Assembly: GCA_013376985.1 (NCBI GenBank)
Contig: JACABB010000006.1
Coordinates: 24,772 to 88,771 of the forward strand
Direction: 5' to 3'
Length of the DNA: 64,000 nucleotides
Source of the DNA: Bacteroidales bacterium
Lineage (GTDB): Bacteria > Bacteroidota > Bacteroidia > Bacteroidales > Tenuifilaceae
Position 1 is the first letter of the stretch; each line of letters starts with the position of its first letter. The notes beneath the pieces were generated by a model. It was not told where the DNA came from, searched no databases, and saw only the letters and a program-made list of their open reading frames with translations. Position numbers and translations under genes: made by a program. Of the stretch, positions 45,523 to 54,616 are shown piece after piece.

Positions 45523-47241
45523 TTATTTAACAGAAAAAGTTGATGTACAATAGAATGCTTCACCATTACTTTGCAATCCTCTTAATACAACAACATAGTT
45601 TCCGGGTGTGTCTGATGTTGTAAACGTTATCTCCTTTTTACTTTCAAACTCAAAATTTGGATTCCAAAAAAGCGTATTTCTTGTATCGGGTTTGTTAATT
45701 GAGGAGTAATCATTTAAGTTGATATCAGCGCAATTGGTTAAGAAATTGAAATTAAAAAACACTCCCGAAGATGGTAGGTCAATTCCTGCGTAATCCCCTT
45801 TTTTTGAAAAGAAACTGATAATACCCGCATAGGTGAAATTACCTCTAATATATGGCACATCAATTAATTCGATTCTTGAAATATTCTGTGGATTCAATGC
45901 CAATATTTTACTTGGATCATCTATGGATACTAAATCCAATAATATTAGAGGTTCATAGATTTGCATTTCGGGTTCGGCACTGTATATTTTTAAGGATTTA
46001 CGGCCATGATTATTCTTGATTTTAAGAAAGGATAGCAGTTCATTGATATAATCCTCAATTGTTGGAAGTTGAATATATTGATCAAAAACTAAAACCATAG
46101 AAGGTTCACCGTAAAATGGTTTGAATGTTTTTGACAATGTATCTGTATTAGGGCTTTTTCTAAAATGTTGTTCTAGTTGAAAGTTAACAGCAAGATTGTA
46201 CGCTGTATTTTTTTCATCCACAGTTAGTTTAAATGCTGGAGATGGTAAATTCACCTTTGTTTGACAAAAGTCGTTATCTATTAGGATTGATGGTTTAGTA
46301 TCTTTTGAATATTCAGTACAAAGGAAGATATCTCTTGCCCCAATGAATTTTGGGAGAGAAAAGAAAAAACGACCCGTTGAATCTGTCGTTGCGGAAGAGA
46401 AGTCACGTTCATTACCAACTATTGAAAGATTAATCTTTTTAAGAGGTAATGCTTTATTTGAATTGTTATCAACCAACTTTCCTGTCAGGGAAATACCTTG
46501 AATTTCAGGATAGTAATCATATTTTTTGATATTTTCAAAAGTCGACTTATAAATGTTTTTTGCATTTATTGAGAATTCAGGAGCAACGGAAATACATATA
46601 CTATTGGCCAATTCATTGTTTGGATTAACCCTTTCAATCTTTATAGTAACTTTCTCGCGTTTAGAATATTCTTTTTTATCAGTTGAAATAGTTAAAATAT
46701 TCGTGATACCATTCTGGTCAGGCTCAATCCTGCTCACTTTAGATGAATCATTAGTAATTGACAATACCTCCTTACTACTTGGGTTAATAATTTTTAAAGG
46801 GATATAGCAATATGAATATGGACTAAAATTTCGCATGTACTTAGTATATGCTCGTAGAAAATAATTACCAGTGATAATACCCTTTGGTATGTTTAAATTC
46901 CCTGAACTTACTAGATTTTGAATGACATATTTTCCTTCTGCAATTCTTTCGCCATTAGGTGTAATAAGTTCAATGTATGATATATCGCTAAAGTTTGAGG
47001 ATGTATTCTTGGGCAATCTTATCAATAAATCCTTTTCGCCTGATCTGTAGCTTGTATTATCAGTAATTGTTATAATGGCTGAAAAGTATATAGATTCTCC
47101 AACAACATAAATATTTCTATCGGTAAATAATGATATCTTTTCATTAGGCAATCTTAATTTGCTGCTTTGCCCATAAACATTCAGACCTTCAATAACAAAA
47201 AGGCAGAGAGACAATACAACGAGTATAATTTTTTTCTTCAT
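45523..47241 (-). CDS. Large exported protein with MG2-like/carboxypeptidase-regulatory domain
   Basis: From the ATG at 47241 (the in-frame TTG at 47256 is less likely) the protein has 572 residues and a signal peptide (VVLSLCLFVIEGLNVYG). The N-terminal half has macroglobulin-like features (LPNEKISLFTDRNIYVVGES, IPKGIITGNYFLRAYTKYM), and a regulatory-like segment lies in the middle (ISLTGKLVDNNSNKALP). Such proteins accompany TonB receptors with DUF4249 lipoproteins in Bacteroidota. The ligand is unknown. It sits between DUF4249 copy B and the receptor. Confidence 0.75.
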   Translation of the reverse strand: MKKKIILVVLSLCLFVIEGLNVYGQSSKLRLPNEKISLFTDRNIYVVGESIYFSAIITITDNTSYRSGEKDLLIRLPKNTSSNFSDISYIELITPNGERIAEGKYVIQNLVSSGNLNIPKGIITGNYFLRAYTKYMRNFSPYSYCYIPLKIINPSSKEVLSITNDSSKVSRIEPDQNGITNILTISTDKKEYSKREKVTIKIERVNPNNELANSICISVAPEFSINAKNIYKSTFENIKKYDYYPEIQGISLTGKLVDNNSNKALPLKKINLSIVGNERDFSSATTDSTGRFFFSLPKFIGARDIFLCTEYSKDTKPSILIDNDFCQTKVNLPSPAFKLTVDEKNTAYNLAVNFQLEQHFRKSPNTDTLSKTFKPFYGEPSMVLVFDQYIQLPTIEDYINELLSFLKIKNNHGRKSLKIYSAEPEMQIYEPLILLDLVSIDDPSKILALNPQNISRIELIDVPYIRGNFTYAGIISFFSKKGDYAGIDLPSSGVFFNFNFLTNCADINLNDYSSINKPDTRNTLFWNPNFEFESKKEITFTTSDTPGNYVVVLRGLQSNGEAFYCTSTFSVK

Positions 47242-47286
47242 AGTTAAGATGTCCAAAAATCAACAAAAAAAATAAAAATGAAATAG

Positions 47287-50055
47287 TTAATCTGACGCAT
47301 AGTTGCCAAGTTTAAAAATCCACGTAATTGTAAAAATGGGAACCCCTATAATTGAATATTTATAGCTCCTTATTTTCCCATCTTCGGTTTTAAAATATAC
47401 CGAGTAAGGATTCTTTCTTCCAGTCAAGTTATAAACATTGAACATTAAAGAACTATGCAGGAGTTTTCTTTTCTTAAGGTTTCCTTCAAAAGTAAGAGAG
47501 GCATCAACTCTAAAATAATCAGGGATATTATACTTGTTTCGCTTTGAATAATCATAGTAGGGTACACCATTTAGGTAAAAAACAGATTGAGGGTATGTAA
47601 TTGGCCTTCCTGATTGGTAGCAAATTATTGTCGATGCAATTACTCTTCTACTGAAGTGATAATTAATTAGAGCACTTAAGGAATTTGGAACATCGTAGTT
47701 TGCAGGATAGGAATCTCCATCATTAATTTTATCCCAAGAGTTTTTTCCATCGATCTTAACAATCGATCGGGAATAGGTGTAGGATAGCCACCCATCGAGT
47801 TTATGGTTGCTTCTTTTAATAAAAAACTCTACGCCATAAGCCTTTTGATTGCCTTGTAGAACGGTTGTTTCAACATTGGGGTTATCAAGAAAGTTTGCAC
47901 CATCCTTGAATTCAGGAAAATTACTTGTGTTTTTATAGTAAAACTCAACGGATGTTTCCCAACCTCCTTTTGGTAGATTTCTGTATACTCCAATTGACAC
48001 TTGATTACTCTTTGATGGCTTTAAGTAGTAATCTGCAAGTTTCCACTGAGTATTGGGAGCAATGGAGGTTGCATTATTTAGCATAAAAAGATTTTGCTGC
48101 ATCTTGTTGTATGCTAATTTAATAGAACCCAATGGATCGGTCTCTATGTTAACTGCTATTCTGAATTCGGGAGTTGAATACCATTTTATGGGTTTATTTT
48201 TACCGAATAGTATTGAGTCCGAAATAAAATTTTGATTTCTTGGATAACCGGAAGCATATGTATATACTTTTCTAGGACCAATTGGAGTAAATAGTGAATA
48301 CCTTAATCCTAATGTTAGATTTAGCCAAGGCAAAATATTATAATTGTTGTTAAAATACATTGCGCTTTCAATACCCCTTTCATCCCCTAGTTTTAATGGC
48401 CGTCTAACCGATGATTCTCCATACGGATTAACATCTCCTCTAAAAAGTTTGTATAGAATAAAGTCTGTACCGTAATCGAATGTGGTTTTTTCGTTTATTG
48501 TATGATTAAAATCGCATTTTAATTCATAATGCTCAAGTTTATAGCTATGCTGTAATGCAGTAGACGGTTCTTGCTGATCAATTGTATTAAATGAATACTT
48601 TGCACCAACTAGAGCGAAATCTGCTTTTATAGAGTTATTAAAAATATAACGATAATCTAATGATGCACCACTGTTGGAATACTTATAGTTATTGATATCA
48701 GCTAAATGAAAATTATCGTTGCTATTATAAATGAATAGGGATGTTTGCGCTTTTTGTAAATCGTAATTCAAAGATGCGCTGAAATCGTTAAAAGCAGCAC
48801 TACTACTTCTAATTGTTGGATCCTTAATCCGCGATAGTATCCAATCAGAATAAGATGATCGAGCATTTAATAGCACTGTTAATGTATCTTTAATGATAGG
48901 ACCTTCAAGCGTTATATTTGCCGAAACAGGATTTACTCCACCATGTACAGTAAATTGTTTTTTGTTTCCCTCACGAGCAATTATGTTAAAAACCGATGAT
49001 AATTTTCCTCCATATTGTGGGGGAACATGTCCTTTATAAATTGAAAAGTCTTTAATGATATCGGAATTGAAAGCAGGGAAAAAACCAAATAGGTGGGATG
49101 TGTTATAAATTGGAATTTTATTTATATAGAATGCATTTTGGTCGGATCCACCGCCACGAACGTTTAACCCGGCAGAGCCTTCTCCAATACTAATGATACC
49201 TGGAAGGAGACTAGATACTTTAAGGATATCTCTCTCTCCAATCATCATTGGAATTTCTTTTATTGTTTTTGTAGATATTTTTTCAAGTCCTGGGTCGCGT
49301 GATTTAATATTAAACTGACTATTGCCACGGACAACGATTTCATCAATTAGTATAGCAGTCTTTTTTAGTTCTACGCTAAACTCCCCATTTGAAAGAACCT
49401 CAAGCCTGTATTTACTTTTTTCAAAACCAAGGCACTCAATTTTGGCATTGTAGCTATTTGGAGTCATCACTAAGGAAAAGAAACCATTTTTATCAGTAAC
49501 AGAACCTGCTCCGGTCTCTTCAATGTAAATAGTAGCACCAATAATAGGCTCACCTGAGTCCTGCTGAGTTATTCTTCCTAAAACCTTTACCTTTGAATTT
49601 GTAATTCCACCGTAACTGCCTACACGAATGGTTTTTACAATATCTGTCTTTCTTCCTGTTATATATTTTGTTTCACTTGCAGTAATTTTTTTAGTAAATT
49701 GAGTTGTCGTATCAGCTCTTTTCTCTTCATTTTCAAATAGAGGAAGTTCCGATATTAGTTTTCCCCCCTGTATTATCACTATACTATTATGCCAAACTGA
49801 TGCTTCAAGGCCAGAGTTTTTTAAAGCAATTTTTACTGCTGATACAACGTTCATGCTATCTGCATCAAGTGTTACTTTGATATTTTTAACAGACTCTTCG
49901 TTATAATATATTCGTGTTCCAGTTTGATCATATATAGTTTTTGCAAATTCGGTAAAGGTTATGTCTGCAACATGACAAGATATATTTCTATCTATTTTAG
50001 TATCTTCTGAATGATAACCAAAAAGAAAAAATAAAAAAAAGAGAGTTGTTTTCAC
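47287..50055 (-). CDS. TonB-dependent receptor with STN and CarboxypepD-regulatory domains
   Basis: The 922-residue receptor begins at GTG 50055, which overlaps the stop of the preceding gene (GTGA), so translation is probably coupled. It has a short signal, an STN (secretin/TonB N-terminal) domain (about 20-95, with VADITFTEFAKTIYDQTG), a carboxypeptidase-regulatory-like domain (about 160-240, LGRITQQDSGEPIIGATIYI), a plug (LNVRGGGSDQNAFYINKIPIY) and a barrel ending TITWIFKLGNYASD. STN domains usually signal to an anti-sigma factor, but no FecR/sigma pair is in the window. It is the core of the DUF4249 uptake locus. Confidence 0.88.
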   Translation of the reverse strand: MKTTLFFLFFLFGYHSEDTKIDRNISCHVADITFTEFAKTIYDQTGTRIYYNEESVKNIKVTLDADSMNVVSAVKIALKNSGLEASVWHNSIVIIQGGKLISELPLFENEEKRADTTTQFTKKITASETKYITGRKTDIVKTIRVGSYGGITNSKVKVLGRITQQDSGEPIIGATIYIEETGAGSVTDKNGFFSLVMTPNSYNAKIECLGFEKSKYRLEVLSNGEFSVELKKTAILIDEIVVRGNSQFNIKSRDPGLEKISTKTIKEIPMMIGERDILKVSSLLPGIISIGEGSAGLNVRGGGSDQNAFYINKIPIYNTSHLFGFFPAFNSDIIKDFSIYKGHVPPQYGGKLSSVFNIIAREGNKKQFTVHGGVNPVSANITLEGPIIKDTLTVLLNARSSYSDWILSRIKDPTIRSSSAAFNDFSASLNYDLQKAQTSLFIYNSNDNFHLADINNYKYSNSGASLDYRYIFNNSIKADFALVGAKYSFNTIDQQEPSTALQHSYKLEHYELKCDFNHTINEKTTFDYGTDFILYKLFRGDVNPYGESSVRRPLKLGDERGIESAMYFNNNYNILPWLNLTLGLRYSLFTPIGPRKVYTYASGYPRNQNFISDSILFGKNKPIKWYSTPEFRIAVNIETDPLGSIKLAYNKMQQNLFMLNNATSIAPNTQWKLADYYLKPSKSNQVSIGVYRNLPKGGWETSVEFYYKNTSNFPEFKDGANFLDNPNVETTVLQGNQKAYGVEFFIKRSNHKLDGWLSYTYSRSIVKIDGKNSWDKINDGDSYPANYDVPNSLSALINYHFSRRVIASTIICYQSGRPITYPQSVFYLNGVPYYDYSKRNKYNIPDYFRVDASLTFEGNLKKRKLLHSSLMFNVYNLTGRKNPYSVYFKTEDGKIRSYKYSIIGVPIFTITWIFKLGNYASD

Positions 50056-50786
50056 TTTAATATACTATTACAATAGTTAATTAATTGCTCCATTATATTA
50101 TCAGAGGCATACGTTACTTTAACCTTATTGCTCCTTAGATATTTTTTTATTTGTGGTTGAATGATTTTATCAAAAATCTTTATAAAACCTCTGTTGCTAT
50201 TGTACTGATGAAGCGATTTATTGATAAATATAAAGGACGACTTATTCGTGACATAGGCATAATTTGAAGAGCCTGGTGCATTATTTAGATTTAAAACTTT
50301 TTTTATGTAGTAATAAATTTGAATTGAATCGTTTCCAATAACTTGATATATTCTTTCGGGAAAATTGTTCATAGCACAAAGTTTAAACTTTGATTTACCT
50401 ATTGAAAATTCTTCCAACCATGCTTTTGAAACCATTATCGTGTTTATGAAGCCATTTGGAGCATTATATTTTAGAAGTAATTCCTGATTGAATATATCGA
50501 GGTTTAAACTAAGGTTATTAAATTTATTACCCCTAATCGTAACTTCGCCTTGCACAAATAATTCGTTTTTAAAATATTGATTTCCAATAATATTCTTCTG
50601 TGAATAATACTTGTATAGTTTTCCATTATATAAAATGGGATCTAAACCATAAATGGATTTTAAACTATCTTTTAAATCAAAAGGAAAAGTATTAGTTTGA
50701 CAATGCAAATTATTAGTTGAAAGCAATGTGAAAATAGAAAATAGTAATAAACCATTAATATGAAAAGAAATTCGAAATCGATTCAT
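50052..50786 (-). CDS. Exported unknown protein, first gene of the DUF4249/TonB locus
   Basis: The 244-residue protein has a signal peptide (INGLLLFSIFTLLSTNNLHC) and a mixed-beta, lysine-rich mature part (LKSIYGLDPILYNGKLYKYY at its start, NRGFIKIFDKIIQPQIKKYL near the end). I do not recognise a family. It overlaps the TonB receptor start by 4 bases and is probably translated together with it, so a role at the same outer-membrane system is likely. Confidence 0.65.
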   Translation of the reverse strand: MNRFRISFHINGLLLFSIFTLLSTNNLHCQTNTFPFDLKDSLKSIYGLDPILYNGKLYKYYSQKNIIGNQYFKNELFVQGEVTIRGNKFNNLSLNLDIFNQELLLKYNAPNGFINTIMVSKAWLEEFSIGKSKFKLCAMNNFPERIYQVIGNDSIQIYYYIKKVLNLNNAPGSSNYAYVTNKSSFIFINKSLHQYNSNRGFIKIFDKIIQPQIKKYLRSNKVKVTYASDNIMEQLINYCNSILK

Positions 50787-51070
50787 AAGGTAATATTTTT
50801 ATTTGTCGTATAATAATTTGATATAACAGGTAAAAAAAGATCAGAACGAGTATTTTCGTTAAAATATTTTTATACTAGTTTAAAAAAACAACACATTATG
50901 TTTTTTTTAAACTATTTTTTGTATAAAAATAAATTGAATTACCAATTCAAAAGCACTATTTATCAGTTAAATAACGCTCAAAGGTAAAATAAAGGTTATT
51001 AAAAAACTACTAAAAATTCATCAATTGAAATTGGTTGTTTTTTGTTTAGAGATTTTTTGACGAAAAGTCT

Positions 51071-51355
51071 CTACTGAAGTAACCTTGAAAAACCAGTATA
51101 AGGAAGTAACTCCCTGATTTCAAAATGTATTAGACCATTTTTAACAAGAGGAAGGGTATTAATAATATTTTCTGCTTCATTTATACTATTACACTCTAAT
51201 ACTAAGATTGCGCAGTGAAATTGATCAAAATAAATTTCACGAATCACTCCCTTCTCGTAATATTCAAGAACTTTTAGCGATTCATTTTTGAGATGTGGGG
51301 TGAATGGCTCGTTTTTAGCACCATCATTTTCTATTTCAATGGCCAAATATTTCAT
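51071..51355 (-). CDS. Small YCII/muconolactone-isomerase-like dimeric alpha-beta barrel protein
   Basis: From the ATG at 51355 (MKYLAIEIEN) the protein has 94 residues; an upstream in-frame start would add ten residues. It has the beta-alpha-beta pattern of small dimeric alpha-beta barrels: MKYLAIEIE, a central helix (NESLKVLEYYEKG), FDQFHCAILVLEC and LPLVKNGLIHFEIREL. YCII-like and muconolactone isomerase-like proteins share this fold; catalytic residues cannot be identified. It is a lone gene. Confidence 0.55.
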   Translation of the reverse strand: MKYLAIEIENDGAKNEPFTPHLKNESLKVLEYYEKGVIREIYFDQFHCAILVLECNSINEAENIINTLPLVKNGLIHFEIRELLPYTGFSRLLQ

Positions 51356-51608
51356 AGCAGAAGTGTTTGTGAGGTTCAAAATCAAACTAAAGAAAAATCA
51401 TCTACCCTTATTATTTGATAAGAAATTCGATAAACTTGTAACAAAGTTATAATTTGGTAGTCTTATATCAAAAGTTTATTTAAAACCGAACAGCCATTGT
51501 TCATAATCGAACGGTTTGTAAAAATTTGATAAATTATTAAACACACATAATCAGTGTGATATAAATTGTGGTATAGGATATGAAATAAAATAAATAATAA
51601 ATCTTACT

Positions 51609-51920
51609 ATGATGACAGTAAAACTTTACGAAAATGAAACCGTGCTGAAGGCTGCGAATACAAGTTATTATGATAGTACTGCACAAGTTGATGGAAAATT
51701 AATACTTACCAATCAAAGAATATATTTCAAAACTATGACAGAGGAAAAAAAGCATATAGATTTTGAAATTTTGCCAAATCAAATAAAGGAAGTTATGTTC
51801 TTTAATACTTGGAAAATTATTCCAAATGGATTAAGCGTTATAACTAAAGAGGGGAAAGAGTTAAAGTTTTTAGTAAAAAATCGCGATCAATGGTGTTTAA
51901 TGATTAATAAGATGTACTAA
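51609..51920 (+). CDS. GRAM/PH-like domain protein
   Basis: The 103-residue cytoplasmic protein is all-beta with one C-terminal helix. The central KLILTNQRIYFKTM is the classic signature of GRAM or bacterial PH-like domains, followed by LPNQIKEVMFFNTW and LKFLVKNRDQWCLMINKM. These domains bind lipids or proteins. The two possible ATG starts at 51609 and 51612 differ by one residue. There is no clear operon partner. Confidence 0.7.
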   Translation: MMTVKLYENETVLKAANTSYYDSTAQVDGKLILTNQRIYFKTMTEEKKHIDFEILPNQIKEVMFFNTWKIIPNGLSVITKEGKELKFLVKNRDQWCLMINKMY

Positions 51921-51991
51921 ATTAATTTATTGTAATGCAATATTTTATAAAATATAATCAAATATTATTAACCATAGGAGATAGAGAAAAT

Positions 51992-52017
51992 AAAAAGAGG
52001 CCATAGGGCCTCTTTTT
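51992..52017. terminator. Bidirectional terminator
   Basis: AAAAAGAGGCC (51992-52002) pairs perfectly with GGCCTCTTTTT (52007-52017) over ATAG. It lies between two converging genes and touches the stop codon of the DUF2795 gene. Confidence 0.9.
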
Positions 52018-52238
52018 TAGTATTCATCTTCGTTAAAGAAAAAATCCTCTTTGGTAGGATAGTCAGGCCAAATATCTTCTATACTTTCGTATATTTCCGC
52101 TTCTTCCTCTAGTTCTTGAAGATTCTCAATAACCTCGAGCGGAGCACCGGAACGAATAGCAAAGTCTATCAACTCTTCTTTAGTTGCTGGCCAAGGAGCA
52201 TCTTCTAATTTTGATGCGAGTTCAAGTGTCCAGTACAT
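52017..52238 (-). CDS. DUF2795 family small acidic protein
   Basis: The 73-residue protein has the DUF2795 pattern: MYWTLELASKLEDAPWPATKEELIDFAIRSGAP-type sequence (positions 1-33) in which a helix-turn leads to EVIENLQEL. The C-terminal half is very acidic (EEEAEIYESIEDIWPDY). Function is unknown; relatives are widespread in Bacteroidota. It is probably single. Confidence 0.8.
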   Translation of the reverse strand: MYWTLELASKLEDAPWPATKEELIDFAIRSGAPLEVIENLQELEEEAEIYESIEDIWPDYPTKEDFFFNEDEY

Positions 52239-52320
52239 AATCTAAAATATTTTCGTTAAGTAGTTGTTTTACAGAATATTGTACAAAATACCCTGTTTGC
52301 AAATATAAAAAATAATAATA

Positions 52321-52869
52321 TCAAATTTTAGGATTCCAAGAAATTTGATCAATATTAAGTTCTTTAGCAATTTTTCTAGATAAAACAAAGAAAAAATCAC
52401 TCAGGCGATTTATATAAACAATAAGTTCTTCTGGCACGGGTGTCTCTTCCGAAAGTTTTATGATTATTCTTTCGCATCTACGACAAATAGTGCGACATAC
52501 ATGGCAGAGGGATACTGCTTGATGACCTCCAGGTAGAATAAATGAAGTTAAAGGTTCTAGTAAAGTTTCAAATTTATCGATTTCCAATTCAATTTTTTGA
52601 GTGTCCGAGGGAAGTATCGTTGGGATTTTAACCCTACAATCCGTACAATCTGCAGCAAGGATTGATGCGCAGCTCATTAATTTATCTTGAATCTCGATTA
52701 GAAATAGTTTTACTTCATGGTCAATATCCTGATCGCGAAGTAAACCGATATAAGAAATCAATTCGTCAACAGTGCCATAGGCTTCTATTCTTGGATGGTA
52801 CTTGGAAACTCGCTTTCCTCCGATTAGCGAGGTTGTACCTTTATCTCCTGTTTTTGTGTAAACCTTCAT
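52321..52869 (-). CDS. Cob(I)alamin adenosyltransferase, PduO type
   Basis: The 182-residue enzyme transfers adenosyl from ATP to cob(I)alamin. It has the family's opening MKVYTKTGDKGTTSLIGG, the RIEAYGTVDELISYIG helix, RTICRRCERIII and YINRLSDFFFVLSR, all typical of PduO. The ATG at 52869 is used rather than a TTG one codon upstream. It lies 14 bases after an ABC ATPase gene on the same strand, so the two may be co-transcribed. Its product serves adenosylcobalamin enzymes such as methylmalonyl-CoA mutase. Confidence 0.92.
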   Translation of the reverse strand: MKVYTKTGDKGTTSLIGGKRVSKYHPRIEAYGTVDELISYIGLLRDQDIDHEVKLFLIEIQDKLMSCASILAADCTDCRVKIPTILPSDTQKIELEIDKFETLLEPLTSFILPGGHQAVSLCHVCRTICRRCERIIIKLSEETPVPEELIVYINRLSDFFFVLSRKIAKELNIDQISWNPKI

Positions 52870-52883
52870 CAAAAAAATGGATT

Positions 52884-53612
52884 TTATTGCTCAATTAGTA
52901 CTACCTTTTGTTTCATCACAGGATTGGGATTAATTTCGTCAGACTCTATTAACCCATCGCGCAATCTAACAATTCGTCTTGCATGACGTGCAATATCCTC
53001 TTCATGCGTAACAACAATGATTGTATTCCCTTGATCATAAATATCTTCGAAAAGATTCATGATATCTATTGATGTTTTTGAATCGAGGTTACCAGTAGGT
53101 TCATCGGCAAGAATAATTGAAGGATTATTGACTAAAGCACGAGCTACGGCAACCCTTTGGCGTTGTCCGCCAGATAGTTCATTGGGGCGATGTTCCATTC
53201 TGTCCTCTAGTCCAACGTTTTGCAAGGTTTCAATACCTTTTGCAATTCTAGTCTCTTTCCCAACGCCTGCATAAATTAGCGGGAGTACAACATTCTCAAG
53301 GGCTGTGTAGCGAGGTAGCAGATTGAATGTTTGGAATACGAACCCTATCTCTTTATTACGTATTTCGGCAAGTTGGTCGTCTACCAAGTGGCTAACATTA
53401 GTGCCGTTGAGGATATAGTCGCCCTCGGTTGCTGTATCGAGGCAACCGATTATGTTCATTAGTGTAGATTTTCCAGAGCCAGAAGGCCCCATAATAGCCA
53501 CATATTCGTTTTTATTTATTGTAAGGTCAATCCCTTTTAGAGCCTTAACCACCACGGTACCAACTTTGTAGTACTTCTTAAGGTTTCTTAATGAAAATAG
53601 ATTATCGGACAT
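52884..53612 (-). CDS. ABC transporter ATP-binding protein, LolD/MacB type
   Basis: The 242-residue ATPase belongs to the group that drives lipoprotein release (LolCDE) or MacB-like efflux. Motifs are Walker [27 protein letters not shown], the signature [15 protein letters not shown], Walker [14 protein letters not shown] and HVTHEED-like VTHEED. No membrane subunit is adjacent, which is usual when the FtsX-like permeases are encoded elsewhere. It lies between a methyltransferase and the PduO gene, all on one strand. Confidence 0.9.
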   Translation of the reverse strand: MSDNLFSLRNLKKYYKVGTVVVKALKGIDLTINKNEYVAIMGPSGSGKSTLMNIIGCLDTATEGDYILNGTNVSHLVDDQLAEIRNKEIGFVFQTFNLLPRYTALENVVLPLIYAGVGKETRIAKGIETLQNVGLEDRMEHRPNELSGGQRQRVAVARALVNNPSIILADEPTGNLDSKTSIDIMNLFEDIYDQGNTIIVVTHEEDIARHARRIVRLRDGLIESDEINPNPVMKQKVVLIEQ

Positions 53613-53638
53613 TGCTTAATTATTATTTTATAAAAATA

Positions 53639-54445
53639 CTAAAAAGGACCATATCTTAAATTAAAATGCTGCTTAACTACCCCTTTTCGGAAAAAGGCTA
53701 AGCCGCAATTGAAGAGATCTACAGAGATTGAAACGTTGTTATCATCACAAATATTACTCCATGCATTTTGCATTCCGTTGCTCCATCTAATATCGTCAAA
53801 AATAATTAGAGTATCACTATCTGCTTTCTCCGAAAAATATTTAAAATACCTTAAAGTTGCATTTTCAGTGTGATTGCCATCGATAAAAATAATTCCACAT
53901 TTTTTTATTTCACTCAAAAGAATAGGGATTTGGGTATCAAAATCTCCACTTATAACATTAACGTTGCCTAAACCAAGTTTGTTTAGATTTTCGGTTGCTA
54001 TTTTCACTAAAGATTTATTACCCTCTAGGCTGTATACTTTTGATTTATCATTTCCTGCTGCAAGGTAGCATGTGCTTATACCTACAGATGTGCCCAATTC
54101 AATAATTGTATCGGGCTTTAGGTAGTTGGCTAATCGGTACAATAATCGACCTGTAAATGGTTTTACTGCCGATAGTTTTGTAATATCTTTTATAGTCTGC
54201 TCCTTACTATTAGCTTGTTTTGAACCTGCTCCAAAATCAACTTTCGAAATAATAGTTTTATTCCTAAGTAGCTCTTTTCTTATTTTTTCAATCCTATTAA
54301 ATATCTCTGCTTTGCTTTTTATATCAATGCTTTGGGTGTATAAATCGTAAATAAATGGGGAATGAATACCATGACCGCCTCTGGGCTTTGAGTTTGCCCG
54401 AAAGTTTAAATATCTAACTATAAGATCTAATTTCTCCTGAAACAT
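53639..54445 (-). CDS. Class I SAM-dependent methyltransferase, O-methyltransferase-like
   Basis: The ATG at 54445 gives 268 residues; a GTG two codons upstream is possible. The SAM site appears in TIIELGTSVGISTCYLA, the acidic residue in VYSLEGNKSLV, and FIDGNHTENATL resembles the metal/active-site region of O-methyltransferase family 3. The N-terminus (NFRANSKPRGGHGIHSPFI) is conserved in Bacteroidota relatives. The substrate is unknown. It is probably the first gene of the methyltransferase-ABC-PduO cluster. Confidence 0.8.
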   Translation of the reverse strand: MFQEKLDLIVRYLNFRANSKPRGGHGIHSPFIYDLYTQSIDIKSKAEIFNRIEKIRKELLRNKTIISKVDFGAGSKQANSKEQTIKDITKLSAVKPFTGRLLYRLANYLKPDTIIELGTSVGISTCYLAAGNDKSKVYSLEGNKSLVKIATENLNKLGLGNVNVISGDFDTQIPILLSEIKKCGIIFIDGNHTENATLRYFKYFSEKADSDTLIIFDDIRWSNGMQNAWSNICDDNNVSISVDLFNCGLAFFRKGVVKQHFNLRYGPF

Positions 54446-54616
54446 CAACACAAATTTAGCGAAAGGATTTCTTTGTTATTTTCGGCGAAGATATAGTTTG
54501 ATTCTTTTAAACTAAGATGTTGGATGTTAAAAAACGTTTAAAATATCAATATGAAAACTCTTTGCTATAAATGGGTGCTTGGGTATTTTGAACGATCATT
54601 TTTTTAAATTTGCTAA

